Positions 17,901 to 25,716 of a stretch of DNA of 64,000 bases are shown here, one piece after another. The DNA is taken from contig JAWSVD010000048.1 of NCBI GenBank assembly GCA_033852095.1, positions 1 to 64,000 of the forward strand, written 5' to 3'. The DNA is from CALCKW01 sp033852095 (GTDB lineage: Bacteria > Pseudomonadota > Gammaproteobacteria > CALCKW01). Position 1 is the first letter of the stretch, and every line of letters starts with the position of its first letter. The translations under genes were made by a program, and so were the position numbers. The notes beneath the pieces were generated by a model. The model worked only from the letters and a program-made list of their open reading frames with translations. It had not been told where the DNA came from and ran no database searches.

Positions 17901-18092
17901 CTACTTGTCCTTCAGGGACTCGACTTCTTCCAGGCTCAGGGGGCGGGCTCGCTGCTCGAGCAATACGGGGATGTCGTCTTCAACGGGGTAGGCGAGGCCG
18001 CTTCGTGTGCACCAGAGCTCGCCGCCCACCTCGATCAAAGGGCCATTGGTCACCGGGCAGGCCAATATAACGAGAAGCTTTTTGTCTATCAT
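17901..18092 (-). CDS. Trm112/YcaR-like small protein
   Basis: The 63-residue protein follows the YcaR pattern: LLVILACPVTNGPL, then LWCTRSGLAYPVEDDIPVLLEQRARPL. In most relatives the first zinc pair is CPxC; here it is CPVT, so only two Cys (about residues 12 and 28) remain and zinc binding is doubtful. Trm112-like proteins act as small partners of methyltransferases in eukaryotes, and the bacterial role is less clear. In many gammaproteobacteria the gene lies between lpxK and kdsB, but here it is divergent from znuA. Confidence 0.8.
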   Translation of the reverse strand: MIDKKLLVILACPVTNGPLIEVGGELWCTRSGLAYPVEDDIPVLLEQRARPLSLEEVESLKDK

Positions 18093-18256
18093 GTGCTGCA
18101 AATCCGCTTTCGGGGGAGATTGATCGGCTCAGTATGCCAGAGCGGGCAACATTGCTGTAACAACTGATGCTCGGTGCCCATTCGCAGCGGTTGATTTGGC
18201 TCAGTGAGAGGGGCCTACTGTGTTACGGTTGTCGTTTGTTTTCAATTCCCTATCCC

Positions 18257-19100
18257 ATGTTTTCTATTCGTTACTTATTCCTGTCGCTGCTGCTTGTCAC
18301 GGCGCCATTGCACGCGGCGATCAAGGTCTCTGTCGGCATAGATCCCCTGCGTTATCTGGTGGAGCAATTGGGCGCTGAGCGCGTCGATGTCAGTGCGCTG
18401 TTAGCTGGGGCAGACCCGCATGCACTTGATCCAACACCTGCTCAGCTGCTGTCCCTGCGCAAGTCAGACTTGTACTTTGGCGCGGGTCTGCCCTTTGAGC
18501 GCGGGCTCGGCGAGCGTTTGGCGGGCAAAGACAAATTGCTGTGGCTCGACCAGCCCCAAGATCATGGCTCTGAAGCAGATGAAGCNNGATCAGCACAGCG
18601 AATCGGAACTGCATGGCAGCCACACACATGACATCGACCCCCATCGCTGGACCTCTCCTTTGGAAATGCTGCGCATGGGTCGCGCGGTGAGCGAGGCCCT
18701 GCAGCGTATTGACCCCGAGGGCGAGCAGTTTTATCAAGACAAGCTGAATGACTTTGAATCGCGCATCACGGCGCTGCGGGCAGACATTACAGAAGAGCTC
18801 GCGACGGCGCCCAAAACCTTTGTGGCCGATCACCCCGCGTGGGGCTGGTTCAGTCAGGAGTTCGGTTTGCAGCAGCTGGCGGTAGAGCAGGGCGGCAAAC
18901 AGCCTTCTTTTCGCCGCATGAGCCAGCTGTTAAAAAATGTCAGGCAGTCGGGCGCACGTTACGTAGTCAGTGAACACAGGGGCGCGCAGGTCGAGGCACT
19001 GGCCGCACGGCTGGGTTTGCAGTTGCTGGTGGTCAATCCACTGAGCCATGATTGGGAGGCCGAGTTGCGAAAAATATCCCGCGGCCTGGCACAGCCATGA
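18257..19100 (+). pseudogene. znuA: zinc-binding protein ZnuA, reading frame interrupted at undetermined bases
   Basis: The N-terminal part begins at ATG 18257 with a signal peptide (cut near HAA) and reads in one frame to the two N at 18586-18587. The rest reads in another frame to the TGA at 19098-19100. Across the break the family is clear: DPHALDPTPAQL with a zinc-ligand His, a His-rich loop (HSESELHGSHTHD), DPHRWTSP, FVADHPAWGWFSQEFGL and VVSEHRGAQVEALA. ZnuA captures zinc in the periplasm for ZnuBC. Since the frame change coincides exactly with the unknown bases, I take it as a sequencing or assembly gap rather than a real mutation. Confidence 0.9.
18586..18587. other. two undetermined bases (NN) inside znuA
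   Basis: These are the only ambiguous bases I noticed. They sit in the sequence for the low-complexity His-rich loop and coincide with a one-base frame change. Confidence 0.95.
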
Positions 19101-19882
19101 GCGCGCCCGTGGCTATTTCCCTGCGCAATGTCAGTGTCTATAGAGACGGGCGTGCGCTGCTGGACGGGGTGAACTTGAGCCTGTCGGCCGGGGAGTTCAC
19201 TGCCGTGATCGGTCCCAACGGCGGCGGCAAATCCACCCTGCTGAAAGTCATGCTCGGGCTGATCGATGTCGATGAGGGCGAGGTGCTGCTGATGGGCAAG
19301 CGACCCAGTGCCGTTCGGTCTCGGGTCGGCTACGTGCCGCAGCAGGTAGTCAATCAGCCCGGCTTTCCTATCCGGGTCAGCGAAGTGGTGGCGATGGGTC
19401 TGCCAGTGGGCCGGAGCCGCGGTTTTTCGCTGCGCCAACGCCAGCGTGATCGCATCCGTGCAGCACTCGATGAAGTGGGGGTCGGCGATCTCGTTGACCG
19501 CCCCTTCCACGCGCTCTCCGGTGGGCAGCGGCAGCGTGTGTATATTGCGCGCGCCTTGATCGGCGAGCCCGAAATTTTGTTGTTCGATGAGCCCACCGCC
19601 AACATCGACCCCGACGGCACCTACTGCTTTCACGAACTGCTGGAGCGCTTGCACAAGCGCATGACCATGCTGATGGTCAGTCACGATTTCAGTGTCACCG
19701 CGCCCATGGTTGACAGCGTCGCCTGCGTCAACAGCCGCTTGATCTACAACGCCGACTCCCAGCTCAACCGGGAGATGCTGGCGCTGATCTACGGCGTGCA
19801 CACCGACGCCTGCCCCATGGGCTGTTATCTCAGCGATCTGTCCAACCTTGTCATCGAGCACCAGCACCATGTGGATCACTGA
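19097..19882 (+). CDS. znuC: zinc ABC transporter ATPase ZnuC
   Basis: The 261-residue ATPase has Walker A GPNGGGKS (about 37-44), a Q-loop YVPQQ, the signature LSGGQRQR and Walker B with DEPTANIDPDG. The segment VNQPGFPIRVSEVV and the C-terminal HTDACPMG are typical of the metal (zinc/manganese) branch. It powers zinc uptake through ZnuB. The ATG overlaps the znuA stop (ATGA), which supports ZnuA being an intact gene in the living cell. Confidence 0.93.
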   Translation: MSAPVAISLRNVSVYRDGRALLDGVNLSLSAGEFTAVIGPNGGGKSTLLKVMLGLIDVDEGEVLLMGKRPSAVRSRVGYVPQQVVNQPGFPIRVSEVVAMGLPVGRSRGFSLRQRQRDRIRAALDEVGVGDLVDRPFHALSGGQRQRVYIARALIGEPEILLFDEPTANIDPDGTYCFHELLERLHKRMTMLMVSHDFSVTAPMVDSVACVNSRLIYNADSQLNREMLALIYGVHTDACPMGCYLSDLSNLVIEHQHHVDH

Positions 19883-20678
19883 GTTACTGAGCGAGCCCTT
19901 TATGCAGCAGGCTTTGCTTGCCGCGCTGCTGGTGGGGTATCTGAGTGGCCTGATCGGGACACTCGTGGTAGTGAAACGCATCAGTTTTGTTGCCGGTGGC
20001 ATCGCGCACGCGGCCTACGGTGGGGTGGGTTTGGCCCGTTATTTTGCCCTGCCGGTGCTGCCGACCACGGCCGCCTACAGCCTGCTGATGGCGCTGGTAA
20101 TGGGCTGGGCGACACGCCAATCACGGCACCGCACAGAGGCGGTGGTGGGGGTGATTTGGGCCGGTGGCATGTCCCTGGGCGTGGTGCTGATGCAATACAG
20201 CCCGGGTTATCAGGGAGATTTGGGCGTGTGGTTATTTGGCTCGATGCTGCTGATTCAGCCGGCGGATCTGTACTGGTTGGGGTCCTTGGCGCTGCTGGTC
20301 AGTGCGCTCTTCTATTGGTTCTATCCGCTGTTAGTCGCGGTGGCATTTGAAGAGGAGTACGCGCGAGCACGCGGTGTCGCCACGGATGTTTTCTACCCCG
20401 TGCTCTACGCCTTGATCGCGTTGACGGTTGTCTTGGCGGTGCGGGTGGTGGGGCTGCTGCTGGTCATCGCGCTGATGACCATCCCGCCCTTGTTGGTGGA
20501 GTCGCGGTCGAAATCTTTGGCGGGCATGGTGCTGCGCGCGGTGCTGGTCTCCATGGGGCTTTGCCTGTTCGGTATCTTCTTGGCCGTGGTCTTGGACTGG
20601 CCCCCTGGGCCCGCCATTGTGCTGCCCGCTTGTGCGCTCTACGTCATCGAGCGTTTTTTCGCGCGGCCCCTGTCCTAA
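19869..20678 (+). CDS. znuB: zinc ABC transporter permease ZnuB
   Basis: This 269-residue ABC-3 family permease has about eight hydrophobic segments. Family features include SGLIGTLVVVKRISFVAGGIAHAAYGGVG near residues 25-53 and ARGVATDVFY with RVVGLLLVIALMTIPP. It forms the inner-membrane channel of the zinc importer. The start MWITELL lies inside the end of znuC, overlapping by 14 bases. I did not find a convincing Zur box upstream of znuA. Confidence 0.93.
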   Translation: MWITELLSEPFMQQALLAALLVGYLSGLIGTLVVVKRISFVAGGIAHAAYGGVGLARYFALPVLPTTAAYSLLMALVMGWATRQSRHRTEAVVGVIWAGGMSLGVVLMQYSPGYQGDLGVWLFGSMLLIQPADLYWLGSLALLVSALFYWFYPLLVAVAFEEEYARARGVATDVFYPVLYALIALTVVLAVRVVGLLLVIALMTIPPLLVESRSKSLAGMVLRAVLVSMGLCLFGIFLAVVLDWPPGPAIVLPACALYVIERFFARPLS

Positions 20679-21050
20679 ACTGTGTGAAAGCTTGGGCTCA
20701 CATGAGTCCCGCTGGGCAGGCAATGCAGAGGCGCGGCTTGGCGTGTCTTCAAAATGTGCGTGCCTCAATTGTCGGGGAATCAGTAAAGCAGCGGTCACGC
20801 TGAATACAGCCGTGGTTCTGCTCTGTTGCATCGGCGCAGGCGGGCGGTGATCTGGGTCTGAGTGCCCCTGTCGCAGACCGCGCCACCGCCAGAGTGTGAG
20901 CTGATCGCCAAAATAGCGCTGAATTCTGAGCCGTATGGGCCGGAAAAGCAGAATAGGGGTGAAATCCGTCTCAGTAGTAATGTCTAGGGCTTGGATTAAC
21001 AGCAATTCAGCCTTATCTTTTAGTCAGTTTGCTCCGGGTTTAAACGTGCA
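20679..21050. other. intergenic region between znuB and the TelA operon
   Basis: No gene is supported here. It should hold the promoter of the next operon. I saw no strong terminator or palindrome. Confidence 0.5.
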
Positions 21051-21155
21051 ATGCCGAAGTCTCTGAAATCATTTATCGGGTTGATCCTGTTGCTGTTCAC
21101 TGTGGGCAGTGTCTCCTGCCAAGCGCTGCTAACACTGCCTGGCGGTGCGGGATGA
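21051..21155 (+). CDS. possible 34-residue membrane or leader peptide
   Basis: A short frame starts at ATG 21051 and reads MPKSLKSFIGLILLLFTVGS followed by VSCQALLTLPGGAG. It has a basic start, a hydrophobic core (about 8-19) and a Cys at 23 in a poor lipobox. Its TGA overlaps the next start codon as ATGA, the same coupling used elsewhere in this region. It could be a tiny membrane peptide, an entericidin-like lipoprotein or a translational leader; chance is also possible. Confidence 0.35.
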   Translation: MPKSLKSFIGLILLLFTVGSVSCQALLTLPGGAG

Positions 21156-21997
21156 GTCTGGCCAAACGCTACGGCGGAAAAGCGCGCGGCGGTTTGCCCA
21201 ACCGGCGGGGCATGTTGCTCTATTTTTTACCGCTGCCACTGCTGTTGGCGGCGCTGCTTCGGCTCGCCGGCGGGCACTGGGTGCTCGCTCTGCTGATGGG
21301 CGCAGCCTTTGCGCTCTGCATGGCGGCGGCTACGCTCTCGCGTCGCGGCATGGCGCTTGAGCTGAAGGCGCAGCGGCGCAAGCTGGTCAGGCGCAGCAGC
21401 ACGGTGCCTTACAAAGCACTGGCGGCTTTGATCCTCGGCGGCGGCGTTGCGCTCGCCGCTTGGGCCGGCGCACAGGAGGGCTTGATCACCTCCTGCATCT
21501 ACGGCGGCTTTGCTTGGCTGGGCTACTACTTGCGTTACGGCTTTGACCCAGCCCGACATGCGCCGGAGGTGGCCGCCGTGGGCATCACCGCGGAAGAAGT
21601 ATTGGACGTGCTGGAAGAAGCTGAAGGCCGCATCGACGCCATCGAAGACTCTGCGCGCCAGCTGAAGCAGCCCGAGCTGCGCGAAAGATTGAGCCGCATC
21701 GTCGCCGCGGTGCGCGAGTTGTTGGACATCATTGAAGAGCAGCCCGCGGATCTACGCCGCGCGCGCAAGTTTTTGAAAGTCTATCTGCAGGGCGCGCAGC
21801 AGGTGGTGGCGGGCTACGCTCGCACCCACCGCCTGGGCGACGACGCCGAGCTTGACGACAATTTCAGGCGTGTGCTCGACACCATCGAAACCGTGATCGA
21901 AGAGCAGCGCAGCAAATTGCTGGAGCAGAATCTCGACGACTTGGACGTAAAAATAGAAGTGCTGCAAATGCAGCTTGAAAAAGAAGGCGTGGCTTAG
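21152..21997 (+). CDS. XpaC-like protein (5-bromo-4-chloroindolyl phosphate hydrolysis family)
   Basis: The 281-residue protein has two to four N-terminal membrane segments (about 20-70 and 88-125) and a C-terminal helical domain with GITAEEVLDVLEEAEGRIDAIE, which is characteristic of XpaC. Members are commonly encoded next to TelA proteins, as here. The named hydrolysis activity comes from a Bacillus phenotype and does not define the role. It likely works with the TelA protein at the membrane. The telA start I prefer lies 112 bases past this stop. Confidence 0.8.
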   Translation: MSLAKRYGGKARGGLPNRRGMLLYFLPLPLLLAALLRLAGGHWVLALLMGAAFALCMAAATLSRRGMALELKAQRRKLVRRSSTVPYKALAALILGGGVALAAWAGAQEGLITSCIYGGFAWLGYYLRYGFDPARHAPEVAAVGITAEEVLDVLEEAEGRIDAIEDSARQLKQPELRERLSRIVAAVRELLDIIEEQPADLRRARKFLKVYLQGAQQVVAGYARTHRLGDDAELDDNFRRVLDTIETVIEEQRSKLLEQNLDDLDVKIEVLQMQLEKEGVA

Positions 21998-22109
21998 GCT
22001 CGGCTTCGCGCTAGGGGCGGTTGTTGCCACGGGCAGCTGCGGCCTCGGTACAAGATTTAGCGTGGATGGCGACAGCTCGTCCTCGCACTCAAATAAATGG
22101 AGCAGTAGC

Positions 22110-23264
22110 ATGAGCGAGACCACCACAGTGGCTGAAGAATCCGTCGTAGGTCACACCTTGTCTGTCCTGGCAGAGGAGCCCATCACGCTTTCCACGGCCA
22201 GCGATGAGCAGCGCGGGAAAATCGAAGAGCTGCGCCTGCAGCTCGACATGAACGACAGCAATGACATCTTGTTTTTCGGCAGCAAAGCGCAAGAGCAGCT
22301 CACCACCATCTCCGACAACATGCTCGAAGGCGTGAAAAACAAGGATTTGGGCACAGCTGGCGCCTCGCTCAACGAGATGGTCAGTGTGCTGCGCGGCTTC
22401 GACGTCGCCGGCTTGGACCCAGACGAAAAGCCCGGTCTGCTGGCCCGCTTGATCAACTGGCTCACGGGGCGAGCGGCACCGGTCGCACAGTTTATCCAGC
22501 AATACGAAGAGGTGCGGCCGCAGATCGACGCGGTCACTGACAAGTTGGAATCGCACAAGACAACACTGCTGCGCGACATCGTCTCTCTAGACAAGCTTTA
22601 CGACGCCAATCTCGAATATTTCCACAACTTGGAACTCTACATTGCCGCCGGTGTGTCCAAGCTCGAAGAGTGTGATCAGACGCTGATCCCCGCGCTGGTG
22701 ATAGAGGCCGAAGGCGATGACATGTTGAAAGCTCAGTCCCTGCGCGACATGCGTGCGCGCCGCGACGATCTGGAGCGCCGCGTGCACGACTTGCGTTTGA
22801 CCCGTCAAGTGGCGATGCAGGCACTGCCCAGCATTCGCATGGTGCAGGAGAACGACAAGGGACTGATCACTAAAATCAACACCACCTTGGTCAACACTGT
22901 GCCCCTGTGGCGCAACCAGTTGGCACAGGCGGTGAGTATCTATCGCTCGCAGAAGGTTGCCACAGATGTCAAAGCCGCCAGCGACTTGACCAATGAGCTC
23001 TTGGAGAAGAATTCTGAGAATTTGCGCACGGCGAACAAGCAGGTGCGCGAAGAGATGGAGCGCGGCGTTTTTGACATGGATTCGGTGCGCAAGGCGCACG
23101 CCAATCTGCTGGCCAGCATCGAGGAGAGCTTGGTCATTGCCGACGAGGGCAAGCGCCGCCGCGCAGAAGCTGAAACCGAACTGGTGCGACTGGAGAGCGA
23201 ACTCAGGGATACCCTGAAGGCTGCCAGTGCGCACGGTGATTCGACCCCCGCAGAGAGTGTTTGA
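22110..23264 (+). CDS. TelA-family toxic anion resistance protein
   Basis: The 384-residue, mostly helical cytoplasmic protein matches the TelA pattern: ILFFGSKAQEQLTTISDNMLEG (quoted in part), ELYIAAGVSKLEE near the middle, VAMQALPSIRMVQENDKGL, and QKVATDVKAASDLTNELL near the end. Members are linked to resistance to tellurite and some antibiotics, with the mechanism unclear. I chose ATG 22110, with GGAG about 8 bases upstream, over an in-frame ATG at 21975 inside the previous gene that would add a signal-like stretch with no family match. Downstream gene spacing is 2 bases. Confidence 0.85.
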   Translation: MSETTTVAEESVVGHTLSVLAEEPITLSTASDEQRGKIEELRLQLDMNDSNDILFFGSKAQEQLTTISDNMLEGVKNKDLGTAGASLNEMVSVLRGFDVAGLDPDEKPGLLARLINWLTGRAAPVAQFIQQYEEVRPQIDAVTDKLESHKTTLLRDIVSLDKLYDANLEYFHNLELYIAAGVSKLEECDQTLIPALVIEAEGDDMLKAQSLRDMRARRDDLERRVHDLRLTRQVAMQALPSIRMVQENDKGLITKINTTLVNTVPLWRNQLAQAVSIYRSQKVATDVKAASDLTNELLEKNSENLRTANKQVREEMERGVFDMDSVRKAHANLLASIEESLVIADEGKRRRAEAETELVRLESELRDTLKAASAHGDSTPAESV

Positions 23265-23266
23265 AC

Positions 23267-24358
23267 ATGGGCTTGTTTGATCGATTGTTTGGCGAGTTTG
23301 TCGACGTCATTGAGTGGACCGATGACAGCAGCGATACGCTGGTCTATCGCTTTCCACGGCAGGGCAACGCCATAAAATACGGCGCCAAACTGACGGTGCG
23401 CGAAGGTCAGGTGGCAGTTTTTGTCAACGAGGGTCAGGTGGCCGATGTGCTGGACCCAGGCATGTACGAGCTGGAGACGCAAAACCTGCCGATCCTGTCG
23501 TCCTTGCAAGCCTGGCCGCACGCCTTCGACAGCCCCTTCAAAGCGGAGGTGTATTTTTGCAGTACGCGGCGCTTCACCGATCTGAAATGGGGCACCCGCA
23601 ACCCGCTGATGCTGCGCGATGCTGAATTTGCCATGGTGCGACTGCGCGCCTTTGGCAGTTACGTGATCCGCATCAAAAACGGCGAGCGCTTTTTGCGCGA
23701 GATTGTCGGCACGGACGGTTTATTCTCCGTGGACGAAATCAGCGAGCAGCTGCGCAATTTGATCGCGACACGATTTGCGGCAGTGGTGGCGGAGTCTCGG
23801 ATTCCGGTGTTGGATCTGGCGGCAAACTACGGCAAACTCAGCGATTTTATCAGTGCGCAGATCGCCCCCGAGTTCGATGTGTACGGGCTCGAGCTCAGCA
23901 AATTATTGGTGGAGAATATCTCCCTGCCAGCCGAAGTTGAAAAGGCCTTGGACAAGCGCACCAGCATGGGCATCATCGGCGATCTGGATCGCTACATCAA
24001 AGTGCAGACAGGCTCCGCGATGCAGGCCGCGGCCGAGAACCCCGGGGGCGGGGCCAGTGATGGCATGGGCATGGCTGTCGGCATGGCCGCTGCGACACAG
24101 ATGATGCGGCCGGGCGCGCCCATCGGCGGGGATGTGCCGCCGCCGTTGATGCCTGTCGTACGCGTGCACGTGGCGCGTGATGGCGCGGCAGTAGGCCCTT
24201 ACACTTTGCCGCAGATCGGCCAGCAGGTGGATGAGGGACAGATAGCTGCAGACACTTTGGTCTGGTATAAATCCCTGAGTGCGTGGCAGCGTGCCGCCGA
24301 TGCGCCGGCACTTTCGGAGCTCTTCGATGACAGCTTGCCGCCACCACTGCCGGTATGA
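23267..24358 (+). CDS. SPFH-domain protein with C-terminal GYF-like domain (YdjI-like)
   Basis: The 363-residue protein begins MGLFDRLFGEFVDVIEW, typical of the YdjI/virion-core SPFH group. The SPFH region spans about 25-265 and includes EGQVAVFVNEGQVADVLDPGMY and FAMVRLRAFGSYVIRI. A Gly/Met-rich linker (about 278-310) leads to a GYF_2-like domain (about 315-355) with GPYTLPQIGQQVDEGQI and DTLVWYKSLSAWQRA. SPFH proteins scaffold membranes; B. subtilis YdjI helps protect against membrane-active stress. It follows telA by two bases and is followed by a zinc-ribbon gene, the order YdjG/YdjI being partly conserved in Bacillus. Confidence 0.8.
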   Translation: MGLFDRLFGEFVDVIEWTDDSSDTLVYRFPRQGNAIKYGAKLTVREGQVAVFVNEGQVADVLDPGMYELETQNLPILSSLQAWPHAFDSPFKAEVYFCSTRRFTDLKWGTRNPLMLRDAEFAMVRLRAFGSYVIRIKNGERFLREIVGTDGLFSVDEISEQLRNLIATRFAAVVAESRIPVLDLAANYGKLSDFISAQIAPEFDVYGLELSKLLVENISLPAEVEKALDKRTSMGIIGDLDRYIKVQTGSAMQAAAENPGGGASDGMGMAVGMAAATQMMRPGAPIGGDVPPPLMPVVRVHVARDGAAVGPYTLPQIGQQVDEGQIAADTLVWYKSLSAWQRAADAPALSELFDDSLPPPLPV

Positions 24359-24395
24359 TGCGAGCCTGAACAGCTCTGTGAGCAGAGCGCTCTGA

Positions 24396-25544
24396 GTGGC
24401 GAGTAGCGGTGATAAATTGAAAACTCAAGAACGACGCTTTCCCTGCGGTCAATGCGGGGCGGTGTTGCGCTTTGCCGTGGGCCAGCAAAGCCTCGCCTGC
24501 GGCTATTGTGGGCATCAACAAGAGATCGAGGCCTCCGAAGAGGCGATCGTCGAGCACAGCTTGCAAGAGGCACTGCGCGCCCTAGAGCAGCCGCAGCCAG
24601 ACACCCCGGAGGTGCCGCACATCGGCTGTGATAGCTGCGGTGCGCATTTCCGCTACGACGCCGAACAGCGCGCTGGCGAGTGCCCCTTTTGCAGTGCGCC
24701 GGTGGTCTTGCGCGACGGTGATCAGGTGCAGTTCAGGGCCGAGTCGCTGTTGCCCTTTGCGGTGACAGAAGATCAGGCGCGGCAGGCCTACCGCAAGTGG
24801 TTGTCTGGCCTGTGGTTTGCGCCGAGCAAGCTCAAGCGCTACGCCGAGCCCGATCAGTCGCTGAACGGCGTCTATCTGCCCTACTGGACCTACGACAGCG
24901 ACACCCAGAGCCGTTACCAAGGCGAGCGCGGCGACACCTATTACGTCACCGAGTGGGTGACCGTGGTGCAAAACGGGCGGCGAACTCGGCGTCAGCAGCA
25001 GGTGCCGAAGGTGCGCTGGCGCCGGGTGTCGGGGCAGGTGACGCGGCATTTTGACGACGTGCTGATCGGCGCTTCTGAGACACTGCCGCGGCAGATCACA
25101 GATCGCCTGCACCCCTGGGATTTGCAGGCGCTGGTGCCCTACGACGATTCTTACCTCAGCGGCATGCGCAGTGAGGTGTACCAGGTGTCTCTGGACGACG
25201 GCTTCGAGCGAGCCCGCACGGTGATGGCGGGCACCATCAAAGTGGATGTGCGCAGTGATATCGGCGGTGATTTTCAGCGGGTACACAAGGTGCGCACCCA
25301 GCACAGTGGCACTACTTTTAAACACATCTTGCTGCCGCTGTGGACGGCCGCCTTTAGATTTGGCGGCAAACACTACCGCTTCGTGGTGAACGGCCGCAGC
25401 GGCAAGGTCATGGGCGAACGGCCCTACAGCAAAGTGAAAATCGCACTGGCGGTGCTTGGCGCATTGCTGGCGGCATCCGCGTTTTTGTTGTTGGCGGCAG
25501 AAAGTGGTTCGGTGTCGACGCTGCAGGGGCAGTTGCTCAGGTAG
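24396..25544 (+). CDS. membrane-anchored double zinc-ribbon protein (YdjG-like)
   Basis: The 382-residue protein has two Cys4 zinc ribbons: Cys17, Cys20, Cys35 and Cys38 in FPCGQCG...LACGYCG, and Cys78, Cys81, Cys96 and Cys99 in GCDSCG...CPFCS. A beta-rich middle region contains GVYLPYWTYDS and a conserved YEGERGDTYY-like turn (here YQGERGDTYY). One membrane helix lies near the C-terminus (about 348-366). These features fit the TFIIB-type zinc-ribbon proteins that accompany SPFH genes. The GTG at 24396 is a tentative start. It ends the operon, and its partner is probably the SPFH protein at the membrane. Confidence 0.75.
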   Translation: MASSGDKLKTQERRFPCGQCGAVLRFAVGQQSLACGYCGHQQEIEASEEAIVEHSLQEALRALEQPQPDTPEVPHIGCDSCGAHFRYDAEQRAGECPFCSAPVVLRDGDQVQFRAESLLPFAVTEDQARQAYRKWLSGLWFAPSKLKRYAEPDQSLNGVYLPYWTYDSDTQSRYQGERGDTYYVTEWVTVVQNGRRTRRQQQVPKVRWRRVSGQVTRHFDDVLIGASETLPRQITDRLHPWDLQALVPYDDSYLSGMRSEVYQVSLDDGFERARTVMAGTIKVDVRSDIGGDFQRVHKVRTQHSGTTFKHILLPLWTAAFRFGGKHYRFVVNGRSGKVMGERPYSKVKIALAVLGALLAASAFLLLAAESGSVSTLQGQLLR

Positions 25545-25716
25545 CTGGGTTAGCATCGACGGTCCCCGCGAGCCATCAACGGCGTTTCCCGCGCTGATGT
25601 GCCTTTTGATAAATGCTGCTCTTAGAAGCTGCGCGCCGTGCCTATTCGGTTTATTCTAGCGTTCAGGACAATCCCTGTGATCCGCAGATTTTCCCTCTTG
25701 AGTAAGGCTGGCACCC

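Noticed and set aside
18100..18256. Zur box upstream of znuA
   Set aside because: I looked for a GTTATA-centred palindrome in the gap before znuA and found only weak AT-rich words such as TGTAACAACTG.
21975..22109. Longer TelA start with a signal-like peptide
   Set aside because: The extra 45 residues lie partly inside xpaC, have no TelA match, and the inner ATG has a good GGAG site.
21051..25544. Phage or virion genes, suggested by the 'virion core' name of the SPFH family
   Set aside because: That name is historical; no phage genes accompany it and the SPFH and zinc-ribbon genes are cellular families.
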